Assembly: GCA_045637485.1 (NCBI GenBank)
Contig: JAZTZK010000107.1
Coordinates: 1-11,251 of the forward strand
Direction: 5' to 3'
Origin: UBA2862 sp045637485
GTDB lineage: Bacteria; Bacillota; Clostridia; Christensenellales; Aristaeellaceae
Length of the DNA stretch: 11,251 bases
The notes beneath the pieces were generated by a model. That model saw nothing but the letters and a program-made list of their open reading frames with translations, did not search any database and was not told where the DNA came from. Of the stretch, positions 1 through 6,278 are shown one piece after another. The stretch's first letter is position 1, and each line of letters begins with the position of its first letter. A program made the position numbers and the translations under genes.

Positions 1-462
1 GAAGCCCTGGCTGTCCGCGGCGGTGCGGCGCACGATCTCCAGCGGGCCCATCTCGCCCAGGTCCTTCTCGTCGAAATACAGGGAATTGCTGCCGTCCTCG
101 GGGATCACCCGGGCCAGGTCGGTGCGCAGCCAGTCGAACACCGGCATGAAGTTGTAGATGATTACCTTCACGCCGTTGCGGGCCAGCATCTTTATGGTCG
201 AGATGTAGTTGGCGATGTATTCCTCGCGGCTGGGCAGGCCGAGCTTGATGTCCTCGTGAATATTCACGCTCTCGATGACCTCCAGCTCCAGGCCGGCGCC
301 GTGCACCTCTTCCACCAGGGCCTTGAACTCGTCCTCGGGCCAGTCCACGCCCGCGGGCTTGTCCAGCAGGCCCATCAGGCCGGTCATGCCGGGAATCTGC
401 TTGACGTACTTCAATGGGATCGGGTCGGACTTTGATCCGTACCAGCGGAATGTCATTTTCAT
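1..462 (-). CDS. uxuA: Mannonate dehydratase UxuA, N-terminal 154 residues (cut by window edge)
   Basis: UxuA removes water from D-mannonate to give 2-keto-3-deoxy-D-gluconate, a cytoplasmic step of glucuronate breakdown. The start is ATG at 462-460 with a GGAG ribosome site about 9 bases upstream. The translated N-terminus (MKMTFRWYG, then the GSKSDPIPLKYVKQIPG region, the PAGVDWPEDE segment, ESVNIHEDIKLG near residue 65 and VIIYNFMPVFDWLRTDL near residue 100) matches what I know of the family's TIM-barrel start, including the conserved NFMPV.DW.RT stretch. About 154 of the usual ~350-360 residues are visible, and the 3' part lies beyond base 1. It is the last visible gene of the dctPQM operon, 79 bp after dctM, which points to hexuronate use. 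Confidence in identity is high; completeness cannot be judged. Confidence 0.93.
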   Translation of the reverse strand, partial: MKMTFRWYGSKSDPIPLKYVKQIPGMTGLMGLLDKPAGVDWPEDEFKALVEEVHGAGLELEVIESVNIHEDIKLGLPSREEYIANYISTIKMLARNGVKVIIYNFMPVFDWLRTDLARVIPEDGSNSLYFDEKDLGEMGPLEIVRRTAADSQGF

Positions 463-504
463 ATCTTATCACTCCGTTCGATTCAGGGATTGAACGCGAA
501 TCGC

Positions 505-535
505 CGCGGGTGGGAGCGCGTATCTCCCGCCCGCG
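505..535 (-). other. Intercistronic hairpin between dctM and uxuA
   Basis: Bases 505-516 and 524-535 form a 12-bp GC-rich inverted repeat with one non-pairing position (A/C in the minus-strand transcript) and a 7-base loop. It begins 6 bases after the dctM stop codon and ends about 40 bases before the uxuA start. No U-run follows it in the minus-strand transcript, so a complete Rho-independent terminator is unlikely. An mRNA-processing, 3'-end-stabilising or partial attenuation role is inferred. Confidence 0.5.
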
Positions 536-541
536 CCGGCA

Positions 542-1843
542 TCAGACTACGTAGCCGAACAGGGACGGCAGCCACAGGCTGATCTGCGGGATGAAGGTCA
601 ACAGCAGCAGCGTGATCAGCATGCAGACATAGAAGGGCAGGGTCGCCTTGACGACCTTCTCCATCGGCAGCTTCGCTACAGCAGAGCCGATGAACAGCAC
701 CGCGCCCACCGGCGGCGTCAAGAGGCCGATGCCGCAGTTCAGCACGATCATGATGCCGAACTGGATCGGGCTGATGCCGATCGACTGTGCCACCGGCAGC
801 AGGATCGGCGTCGCAATCAGTATGATCGGGGCCATGTCCATGATCATGCCCAGTATCAGCAGGATCAGGTTCAGCAGCAGCGCGATGACGATGGGGCTGC
901 TGGATACGCTGGTGATCAGCGCCGCGGCCTTGGCCGGCACGTGCAGCTTGGTCAGGCAGTAGCCGAACGCCGCGGACATGGCGATCAGTATCAGCACGAT
1001 GGCCAGCGTGTCGATGCAGTTCTCCAGCGCCCTCCACACGCCCTTCCAGTTCAGGCCCTTGTAGATGAACACCGAAACGATCAGCGAGTAGACGACCGCG
1101 ATGGCGGCGGACTCGGTGGCGGTGAACACGCCGCCGACCACGCCCACGATGACGATCAGTATCGCGGCCAGCGCCCAGAACGAGGTGCCCAGCTGCTTCA
1201 AGAACCCCATGAAGGAGAACTTTTCGCCCTTGGGATAGTTGCGCTTGACGGAGATGATGTAGGAGCCCACCATCAGGCTGAGGGCCAGCAGCGCGCCGGG
1301 CAGGTAGCCCGCCATGAACAGCGCGCCCACCGAGATGCCGCCGGCCGTCGTCGCGTAGATGACCATGTTGTGGCTGGGCGGGACCAGCAATCCCTCGCAG
1401 GAGGAGGTGATGGTGACCGCGGTGGAGAAGTCGCCGTCATAGCCCTGGTCCACCATCATTGGGATCAGTATGGAGCCCAGCGACGCGGTATCCGCCGCGG
1501 CGGAGCCGGAGATGCCGCCGAAGAAGTAGGAGGCCACGATGTTCACCATCGCCAGGCCGCCGCGCATCCAGCCCACCAGGCTGTTGGCCAGGGCGATCAG
1601 CTTGTCGGAGATGCCGCCCGAGCCCATCAGCACGCCCATCGTGATGAAGAACGGCACCGCCATCAGGCTGAAGGACCAGATGCCCTTGACCATCTGCGTG
1701 GGAAGGGTCGTCAGCTGCTCGCCCATGCTGACCAGGCACAGCACGGTGGAAATACCCACGGAATAGGCGATCGGGAAACGCAGGAACACCATCAGAAGGA
1801 AAGACCCAAGCAAAATCAGTGTCGAAAGGTTTTCAGGATTCAC
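542..1843 (-). CDS. dctM: TRAP transporter large permease subunit DctM
   Basis: This is the 433-residue large membrane subunit of a tripartite ATP-independent periplasmic transporter. It carries out sodium-driven translocation of the substrate delivered by DctP. Hydrophobic helices fill nearly the whole length (about 11-12 predicted by eye), and family hallmarks are present: the DTASLGSILIPMM segment after the SGSAAA motif, the LLVPPSHNMVIYA segment, and GLLTPPVGAVLF near the C-terminus. Length is typical for DctM (about 425-435). The start is GTG (1843-1841), which overlaps the dctQ TGA by 4 bp as GTGA; a GGAGGTGA ribosome site lies inside the end of dctQ, so translation is probably coupled. 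Substrate cannot be read from DctM, but the neighbouring uxuA suggests a sugar acid. Confidence 0.95.
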   Translation of the reverse strand: MNPENLSTLILLGSFLLMVFLRFPIAYSVGISTVLCLVSMGEQLTTLPTQMVKGIWSFSLMAVPFFITMGVLMGSGGISDKLIALANSLVGWMRGGLAMVNIVASYFFGGISGSAAADTASLGSILIPMMVDQGYDGDFSTAVTITSSCEGLLVPPSHNMVIYATTAGGISVGALFMAGYLPGALLALSLMVGSYIISVKRNYPKGEKFSFMGFLKQLGTSFWALAAILIVIVGVVGGVFTATESAAIAVVYSLIVSVFIYKGLNWKGVWRALENCIDTLAIVLILIAMSAAFGYCLTKLHVPAKAAALITSVSSSPIVIALLLNLILLILGMIMDMAPIILIATPILLPVAQSIGISPIQFGIMIVLNCGIGLLTPPVGAVLFIGSAVAKLPMEKVVKATLPFYVCMLITLLLLTFIPQISLWLPSLFGYVV

Positions 1844-2385
1844 GCCCCAGTCACCTCCTTGGTTTGCTCGTCTTTAATATAGAATGCTTCGATGCGCAGA
1901 AAAACCTGCTCCAGTTCAAACACGATCATGCCCAGGCCGGCAATCGGAACGGGCAGGTACTGCCATATCTTGCTCATGTTGGGCAGCGAAGCGTAGTGGC
2001 CGCGCAGGCTCAGCGGCGAGTTGACGGACTTGATGCCGTAAATCAGCAGTATCACGCCGAGCGCCATCACGGCAAGGTCGGCGATCAGGTCCAGCACCAG
2101 TATGACGCGCTTGGGAAGGTGGCTGTCAAACGAAGTCATGCGAATATGTGCGCGCTTGCGGATGGCCAGCGTGGCGGAAAGCACCGCCATGTAGACCATG
2201 AAGGTCAGCACAATTTCCTCCGACCAATGCGGGTCTGTAATGAAGGGCACGTAACGGCCCAGCACCGCCCAGGCGGTGATGGCGATATCCCCGATCAGCA
2301 GCAGCTTACAGATGAACATGAGGATCTTGTATGTCCAATCGTACAGCGGCCGAATTTTCTCGAGGGTTTTGAATACAGAAGGCAT
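1840..2385 (-). CDS. dctQ: TRAP transporter small permease subunit DctQ
   Basis: The 181-residue small membrane subunit of the TRAP transporter pairs with DctM and is needed for docking of the loaded binding protein. Four hydrophobic segments are visible (roughly residues 22-44, 58-78, 95-118 and 140-162). The motif WSEEIVLTFMVYMAVLSATLAIRKRAHIRM is present in full and is the classic DctQ signature (W-S-E-E before helix 2, R-K-.-A-H-I after it). The start is ATG with a GAGGAGG site about 9 bases upstream. Its stop overlaps the dctM start. It is preceded by a strong hairpin that separates it from dctP. The C-terminal tail after the fourth helix (VFLRIEAFYIKDEQTKEV) is charged and probably cytoplasmic. 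Confidence 0.93.
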   Translation of the reverse strand: MPSVFKTLEKIRPLYDWTYKILMFICKLLLIGDIAITAWAVLGRYVPFITDPHWSEEIVLTFMVYMAVLSATLAIRKRAHIRMTSFDSHLPKRVILVLDLIADLAVMALGVILLIYGIKSVNSPLSLRGHYASLPNMSKIWQYLPVPIAGLGMIVFELEQVFLRIEAFYIKDEQTKEVTGA

Positions 2386-2417
2386 TTGCTCTTCCTCCTC
2401 GACGATTTAATGTAAAG

Positions 2418-2449
2418 AGGGGGCGCAGGGGTTTAGCCCTGCGCCCCCT
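2418..2449 (-). terminator. Strong GC hairpin between dctP and dctQ, likely attenuator or processing site
   Basis: Bases 2418-2430 and 2437-2449 form a perfect 13-bp stem (AGGGGGCGCAGGG and its complement) with a 6-base loop. It lies about 27 bases after the dctP stop and about 32 before the dctQ start. In the minus-strand transcript the stem is followed by UCUUUACAUUAAAU, only a weak U-rich stretch, so read-through is expected. Hairpins in this place are known in binding-protein operons, where they keep the binding-protein message more abundant than the permease message. Partial termination is inferred, not shown. Confidence 0.65.
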
Positions 2450-2476
2450 TCGGGTCCGGCAACCGCTGCCTTGCGA

Positions 2477-3466
2477 TTACTGCATGGCGACGATCTGCTG
2501 GTACAGCTCAGCCTGGGAGGAGGTGTTCTCGTCGATGACCTGCTGGCAAGCAGCGACCCAGGGGGCCTTGTCCTCGACCTCGACCACGGTCACGCCGGCC
2601 TCAGCCAGCTTGGCGTAGGTTTCGCCTTCGATCTCGGCGACCTTTTCCTTGCAGACCAGGGAGGCGTAGTCGGCGGCCTCCTGGATGGCGGCCTGCTGCT
2701 CTTCGGTCAGCTTCGCCAGGGCGGCGTCGGTGATGACGATCTGGATGGCGCCCAGGGTGTGGCCGTCCTTGATGACGTAGGGAGAGACCTCCGGGAAGGC
2801 GTTGGACAGGTAGTTGGCGATCGGCTGCTCAGCGCCGTCCACAACGCCGGTCTGCAGCGCGCTGTACAGCTCGGTGAAGGGCACCGTGGTGGCGGAGGCT
2901 CCCAGGCCGCTGACCATGCCGGTCATGACGGGGTCGCTGGAGACGCGCAGCTTCATGCCCTTGATATCATCAAGGCCATTGACCTGCTTGGTGAAGAAGA
3001 AGTGACGGAAGCCCTCCTCGCCGTAGGCAAGGCCCTTCATGCCCAGGCCCAGCTCTTCGGGCTCGTTCAGGAATTCCTTGGCCAGGTCGCTGGCGGGGAA
3101 ATTCCAGAAATGCTCCTCGTTCACGAAGGTATAGGGGATGGAGAGCAGCATCGCCTTGTCGCAGCCGTACTGCGTGAAGGCAAAGGCGGAGAAGCGACCG
3201 ATGTCGGTGATGCTGCCGCCGGACAGCAGGTCGTCCAGGATCTGATCCTCAGAGCCCAGAACGCCGTTGGCCTGAATGTCGATGATCACGGAGCCGTTCG
3301 TCAGCTCTTCAGCCTTCTCCTTGAAAGCCTTGGCCATTTCACCGACGATCGTTCCGTCCAGGGGATTGACCTCGGAATAGGTCAGGGTCACGGGCTCCTC
3401 GGCCAGCGCCGCGGCGCAGCTCAGCAGCATGATCAGAACCAGTGCGATGCTAAACAGCTTTTTCAT
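2477..3466 (-). CDS. dctP: TRAP transporter solute-binding protein DctP
   Basis: This 329-residue extracytoplasmic binding protein captures the substrate and hands it to DctQM. Residues 1-22 are a signal peptide (MKK, then a hydrophobic core). Two cleavage readings compete: a signal peptidase I site AALA before E23, or a lipobox-like LLSC with Cys17. The mature part has the DctP hallmarks: GSEDQILDDLLSG near 71-83, GMKLRVSSDPV at 170-180 with Arg174 as the carboxylate-binding arginine of the family, and PFTELYSALQTGVVDGAEQP near 196-215. Length is normal. The start is ATG with AAAGGAGG about 9 bases upstream. It is first in the operon with dctQ, dctM and uxuA, and divergent from an AraC regulator. 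Its likely ligand is a hexuronate or aldonate, judged by context only. Confidence 0.94.
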   Translation of the reverse strand: MKKLFSIALVLIMLLSCAAALAEEPVTLTYSEVNPLDGTIVGEMAKAFKEKAEELTNGSVIIDIQANGVLGSEDQILDDLLSGGSITDIGRFSAFAFTQYGCDKAMLLSIPYTFVNEEHFWNFPASDLAKEFLNEPEELGLGMKGLAYGEEGFRHFFFTKQVNGLDDIKGMKLRVSSDPVMTGMVSGLGASATTVPFTELYSALQTGVVDGAEQPIANYLSNAFPEVSPYVIKDGHTLGAIQIVITDAALAKLTEEQQAAIQEAADYASLVCKEKVAEIEGETYAKLAEAGVTVVEVEDKAPWVAACQQVIDENTSSQAELYQQIVAMQ

Positions 3467-3492
3467 TAGGGTATTCCTCCTTTTAATCTTTC

Positions 3493-3505
3493 GCGCATAT
3501 TGCGC
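3493..3505. promoter_or_regulatory. Small palindrome upstream of dctP
   Basis: GCGCA-TAT-TGCGC is a perfect 5+3+5 inverted repeat that ends 27 bases before the dctP start, within otherwise AT-rich DNA. It may be an operator half-site pair or a 5'-leader stem. No consensus sigma-A promoter for dctP is evident on the minus strand; the nearest candidates around 3498-3527 are weak. That would fit activator dependence, but this is inference. Confidence 0.3.
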
Positions 3506-3542
3506 AACTTACACATATATTCAATCACATTTTGGGGAAAAA

Positions 3543-3567
3543 GTAAATGGTTTTTACGTGTATTTAC
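3543..3567. promoter_or_regulatory. GTAAA/TTTAC repeat cluster, candidate AraC-type operator
   Basis: The 174-bp divergent region 3467-3640 is strikingly AT-rich for this genome. It holds GTAAA at 3543-3547, TTTAC at 3553-3557 and TTTAC at 3563-3567, so the two TTTAC copies are 10 bp (one helical turn) apart and the first pair forms an inverted repeat. A further TTTACG is at 3599-3604. Direct repeats one or two turns apart are typical for AraC-family binding. Assignment to the neighbouring regulator is inferred from position. Confidence 0.35.
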
Positions 3568-3568
3568 A

Positions 3569-3597
3569 TTGCAAAAAACATCATTTCATAGTATACT
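3569..3597 (+). promoter_or_regulatory. Probable sigma-A promoter of the araC-ycxB-WYL unit
   Basis: A -35 box TTGCAA (3569-3574, 4 of 6 matches) and a -10 box TATACT (3592-3597, 5 of 6) are separated by exactly 17 bp. Transcription would start near 3604, leaving a leader of about 37 bases with AGGAGG at 3628-3633. The upstream TTTAC repeats directly abut the -35 box, so a regulator bound there could act on this promoter and on dctP at once. Confidence 0.65.
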
Positions 3598-3640
3598 GTT
3601 TACGAAAGACTCCAACTTCTTGAACACAGGAGGCGACTGC

Positions 3641-4552
3641 ATGGCCCAGAGGCTGCTGAACCCCTTTGACCAGCGACAGGTGATGCGGCGGGAGGATTTT
3701 GAGATCTTCCACTACAACAATCCCGCCTGCTGCTCCTGCCCGCCCCACCAGCACGATTTCTTCGAGCTGTTTTTCCTGCTGGACGACCACATCGACGACA
3801 TCGTAGAGGGCATGCGCTACAGCCTGTCCCCCGACAGCGTGATGCTGGTGGCCCCGGGCCAGCTGCACCGGCCGGACGTGGCCGGGCCGGCGCGCAGCAT
3901 CGACCGGTTCGTGCTGTGGATCAGCACCGAATACGTGCGCTCCATCACCGACGCGCTGCCCCGGCTGCACTACGCCCTGTGGGGCGACATGACCGGCCGC
4001 AACCTGATCCAGCTTGACGCCGACACCGTCCAAACCATGCGCCAGCTGCTGTTCACACTGCACCGGGAGGACGCCCGGCCCGAGGCCGACAGCGCCGCGC
4101 TGGCCCGGAGCATCATCGCCCAGCTGCTGATCTACTGCAGCCGCAGCATTGCCAGCCGGACGGACATCGTGCCCCACAAGGCCGAGCTGCGCTACCGGGA
4201 GATCATGCGGGTTTACGAGCATATCGTCGCCAACCTGCCGGATCGGGAGCTCACCGTCAGCGCCCTGGCCGAGCGGTTCTTCATGGACAAAAACACCCTC
4301 ACCCGCCAGTTCAAGCGCCAGGTGGGCATGACTCCGGGCGAGTGTATCCGCCGCCACCGGCTGGAGGCCGTGCGAAGACAGATCCGCCTGGGCGCGCCGA
4401 TGCAGCAGGCCTGCGCCGAGTGCGGCTTTTCCGACTACAGCGCGTTTTACCGCGCCTTCCGCCAGGCCTACGGCATCAGCCCCCGCGACTACGCCGCCCA
4501 GACCGCCGGCTTGCGGGGCGGCGACGAACGACAGGAGGCTTCCAACCCATGA
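3641..4552 (+). CDS. AraC-family transcriptional regulator with N-terminal cupin domain
   Basis: This 303-residue regulator has a cupin-type sensor domain (about residues 20-110; HQHDFFELFFLL at 37-47 and the PGQLHRPDV loop at 72-80 are typical of the AraC ligand-binding fold) and a double helix-turn-helix DNA-binding domain (about 186-285). The second HTH shows ACAECGFSDYSAFYRAFRQAYGISPRDY, the strong AraC/XylS signature. I chose ATG 3641 because AGGAGG lies 7 bases upstream; an in-frame ATG at 3500 has no such site and would run through the promoter. It is divergent from the TRAP operon and is the natural candidate for its control, with a sugar or sugar acid as possible effector. Its stop overlaps the next start by 4 bp (ATGA). 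Effector and targets are inferred. Confidence 0.92.
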   Translation: MAQRLLNPFDQRQVMRREDFEIFHYNNPACCSCPPHQHDFFELFFLLDDHIDDIVEGMRYSLSPDSVMLVAPGQLHRPDVAGPARSIDRFVLWISTEYVRSITDALPRLHYALWGDMTGRNLIQLDADTVQTMRQLLFTLHREDARPEADSAALARSIIAQLLIYCSRSIASRTDIVPHKAELRYREIMRVYEHIVANLPDRELTVSALAERFFMDKNTLTRQFKRQVGMTPGECIRRHRLEAVRRQIRLGAPMQQACAECGFSDYSAFYRAFRQAYGISPRDYAAQTAGLRGGDERQEASNP

Positions 4553-5079
4553 AACGAACGGAATACACGATCCCCGTAAAGCTGGACGCCAAATCCTTCC
4601 GGCGCTTCTGCTTCTTTGATACGCTGAAGCTGCGCAAGCGCTGGGTGCGGCCGGTGGTATTCGCGCTGATCCTGATGGCCTTCGCCACGGTGGCGCTGCT
4701 CTCGGGCAAGGAACAGGCCGGCATGATCGCCGCGGTGCTGCTGGTGGTGGGCTTGGGCCTGCCGCTGGTGTACTTCGGCACCTTCTTTTCCAGCGTAAAC
4801 ATGCAGGTGGCCAACCATAAGCTGGACAAGCCCCGGCGGGTCTACACCGTGGTGATGAACGCCGACGGCGTTCAGGTGACCAACGACCAGATCGCCGAGG
4901 CGCCCGTGCGGCTGCCCTGGAAGGAGGTCCAGGCGGCCTTCCGGGCGAAGGGCTGCATCTACCTGTACGTCAACGCCGCCCGGGCCTTCCTGCTCCCCGA
5001 CGGCCAGGGAAACGCGCCGGCGGAGGAGATTTGGGCGTATCTGACGAAGCATATGGGAGAAAGGTGCAAGGAGGTGTGA
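4549..5079 (+). CDS. YcxB-like two-helix membrane protein
   Basis: This protein of 176 residues has a basic N-terminal part (FRRFCFFDTLKLRKRW), two membrane helices (about 34-51 and 57-79) and a C-terminal domain of about 95 residues with a beta-rich pattern: YTVVMNADGVQV, LPWKEVQAAF, CIYLYVNAARAFLLP. This layout and the W-K/-V-A-F and Y-L-Y/-A-F-L-LP pattern resemble the YcxB-like family, whose function is unknown. ATG 4549 is chosen because AGGAGG (4533-4538) sits 10 bases before it and ATG overlaps the araC stop as ATGA; a longer in-frame reading from 4342 would run through the araC coding sequence. Coupling to araC and the 3-bp gap to the WYL gene suggest a joint signal-response role. No catalytic motif was seen. 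Confidence 0.72.
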   Translation: MKRTEYTIPVKLDAKSFRRFCFFDTLKLRKRWVRPVVFALILMAFATVALLSGKEQAGMIAAVLLVVGLGLPLVYFGTFFSSVNMQVANHKLDKPRRVYTVVMNADGVQVTNDQIAEAPVRLPWKEVQAAFRAKGCIYLYVNAARAFLLPDGQGNAPAEEIWAYLTKHMGERCKEV

Positions 5080-5082
5080 TCG

Positions 5083-6075
5083 ATGCCCAAGGGCGCAAAT
5101 CAAAAGCTGAAGATGCTGTACCTTGCAAAGATATTCCACGAGCAGACGGATGAGGAGCATGGGCTGACCATGCCCCAGATCATCGAAAAGCTGGGGGAAT
5201 ACGACGTCAACGCCGACCGAAAGACACTGTACGCCGATTTCGAGGAGCTGCGCCGCTTCGGCCTGGACATCATCAGCGAGCACGCGGGACACAACACCTT
5301 CTACAGCCTCGCGTCCCGGGAATTCGAGCTGCCGGAGCTGAAGCTGCTGGTGGACTCGGTGCAGGCGGCGAAGTTCATCACCGACAAGAAGTCACGGGAG
5401 CTGATCGGCAAGCTGGAGGGGCTGGTCAGCGCGTGGCAGGCCCGGCAGCTGCACCGCCAGGTGATCATCGCCGGACGGGTCAAGACGATGAACGAATCCA
5501 TCTACTACAACATCGACAAGCTTCACACCGCCATCAACGGCAATTTCCAGATTCGCTTCCAATACAGCCAGTGGACCGTCAACAAGGAGATGGCCCTGCG
5601 CCGGGGCGGCAAGTGGTACCAGGTGAGCCCCTGGTGTCTGACCTGGGACGACGAAAATTACTATCTTGTGGCCCACGATGCCTCGGACGATAAAATCAAG
5701 CACTACCGCGTTGACAAGATGCAGCGCATCACGCTGACCGACCAGCCCCGCCAGGGCCGGGAGCACGTGGAAGCCTTCGACATGGCGCACTACGCCAAGA
5801 GCGTGTTCGGCATGTTCGGCGGCGAGGAAACCGCCGTGACGCTGGAGGGTGAAAACCGCATGGTGGGCGTGCTGATCGACCGCTTTGGCAAGGACATACT
5901 GCTGGTGCCCACCGATGAAAACCACTTCGAGGCCAAGGTCAACGTAGCCGTCAGCGCCCAGTTTTTCGGCTGGATCATGGCCCTGGGCGACGGCATACGC
6001 ATCACCGGTCCCGGCCCCGTGGTACAGAAGATGAAGGCCGAGGCCCGCCGCCTGGCCGCGCAATACGGAGAATGA
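5083..6075 (+). CDS. WYL-domain transcriptional regulator with N-terminal winged HTH
   Basis: The 330-residue protein has a DeoR/HTH_11-like winged helix (about 8-75; recognition region DRKTLYADFEELRRFG at 45-60), a central WYL domain (about 145-215; the motif here reads NYYLVAHD, with the usual Trp replaced by Tyr) and a C-terminal WCX-type region (about 245-327, GDGIRITGPGPVVQKMKAEARRLAAQY). WYL proteins bind nucleic acids or nucleotide-type ligands and control many stress and defence loci. The start is ATG with AAGGAGGTG about 7 bases upstream, three bases after the preceding stop, so it is cotranscribed with the araC and ycxB-like genes. It is followed by a strong terminator. No defence or CRISPR genes are nearby, so its targets are unknown. 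Confidence 0.9.
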   Translation: MPKGANQKLKMLYLAKIFHEQTDEEHGLTMPQIIEKLGEYDVNADRKTLYADFEELRRFGLDIISEHAGHNTFYSLASREFELPELKLLVDSVQAAKFITDKKSRELIGKLEGLVSAWQARQLHRQVIIAGRVKTMNESIYYNIDKLHTAINGNFQIRFQYSQWTVNKEMALRRGGKWYQVSPWCLTWDDENYYLVAHDASDDKIKHYRVDKMQRITLTDQPRQGREHVEAFDMAHYAKSVFGMFGGEETAVTLEGENRMVGVLIDRFGKDILLVPTDENHFEAKVNVAVSAQFFGWIMALGDGIRITGPGPVVQKMKAEARRLAAQYGE

Positions 6076-6091
6076 TCACCGGTTAACAATG

Positions 6092-6130
6092 AAAATACCG
6101 GCAGCCCTTTCCGGGTCGCCGGTATTTTTT
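6092..6130 (+). terminator. Rho-independent terminator, probably bidirectional
   Basis: Bases 6092-6102 (AAAATACCGGC) pair perfectly with 6118-6128, giving an 11-bp stem. The 15-base loop can form an inner CCC/GGG stem, and a run of six T ends at 6130. It lies 17 bases after the WYL gene stop. Read on the minus strand the stem is followed by TTTTC, so it can also stop transcripts arriving from the convergent 438-residue protein gene. The remaining stretch up to 6194 shows no gene. Confidence 0.9.
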
Positions 6131-6194
6131 CGATTCTGCCGCTGTCCCTCACCCGATATCATCGTTCCGGATGGAAGGACTTTTGCGCGATTGG

Positions 6195-6278
6195 GCGCTT
6201 TCGACAGATAAGCTTTGCCTATTGCCCGCCCGTATCCGCGTTGCCGCGTCGTCGGTCAACGCGCTTATGATTGGATCA
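6195..6278 (-). repeat. Dispersed intergenic repeat, copy A
   Basis: This ~84-bp stretch matches bases 10353-10445 (copy B). Shared blocks in plus-strand order are GCGCTTTCGACA, TATTGCC, the core TTGCCGCGTCGTCG, TCAACGCGC, and TTATG followed by TGGAT. Differences are substitutions plus three small indels. The copy runs into the stop codon of the 438-residue exported protein, just as copy B runs up to the stop codon of the repeat-rich exported protein. The minus-strand transcript can form a short CGCGT/ACGCG stem in both copies. No open reading frame is shared. Function is unknown. Confidence 0.6.

Noticed and set aside
941..1882. Long plus-strand open frame opposite dctM (313 codons)
   Set aside because: It is antisense to a well-conserved dctM; composition is dominated by His, Gln, Arg, Gly and Asp as expected from a GC-rich shadow, with no ribosome site or family resemblance.
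2471..3469. Plus-strand open frame covering dctP (332 codons)
   Set aside because: It mirrors dctP almost exactly; low-complexity Gly/Val/Asp/Leu shadow translation, while the minus frame has a signal peptide and TRAP motifs.
3500..3640. N-terminal extension of the AraC regulator from an ATG at 3500
   Set aside because: The extension would translate the promoter at 3569-3597, lacks a ribosome site, and AGGAGG is ideally placed for ATG 3641.
4342..4548. N-terminal extension of the YcxB-like protein from 4342
   Set aside because: It lies wholly inside the araC coding sequence in another frame and gives a Pro/Arg-rich shadow; ATG 4549 has AGGAGG and a typical ATGA overlap.
6195..6278. Integron attC site as explanation for the repeat behind stop codons
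   Set aside because: Position after a stop codon fits cassettes, but the required GTTRRRY and RYYYAAC core pair is absent (GTTGACC and GTTGATC fail) and no integrase is seen.
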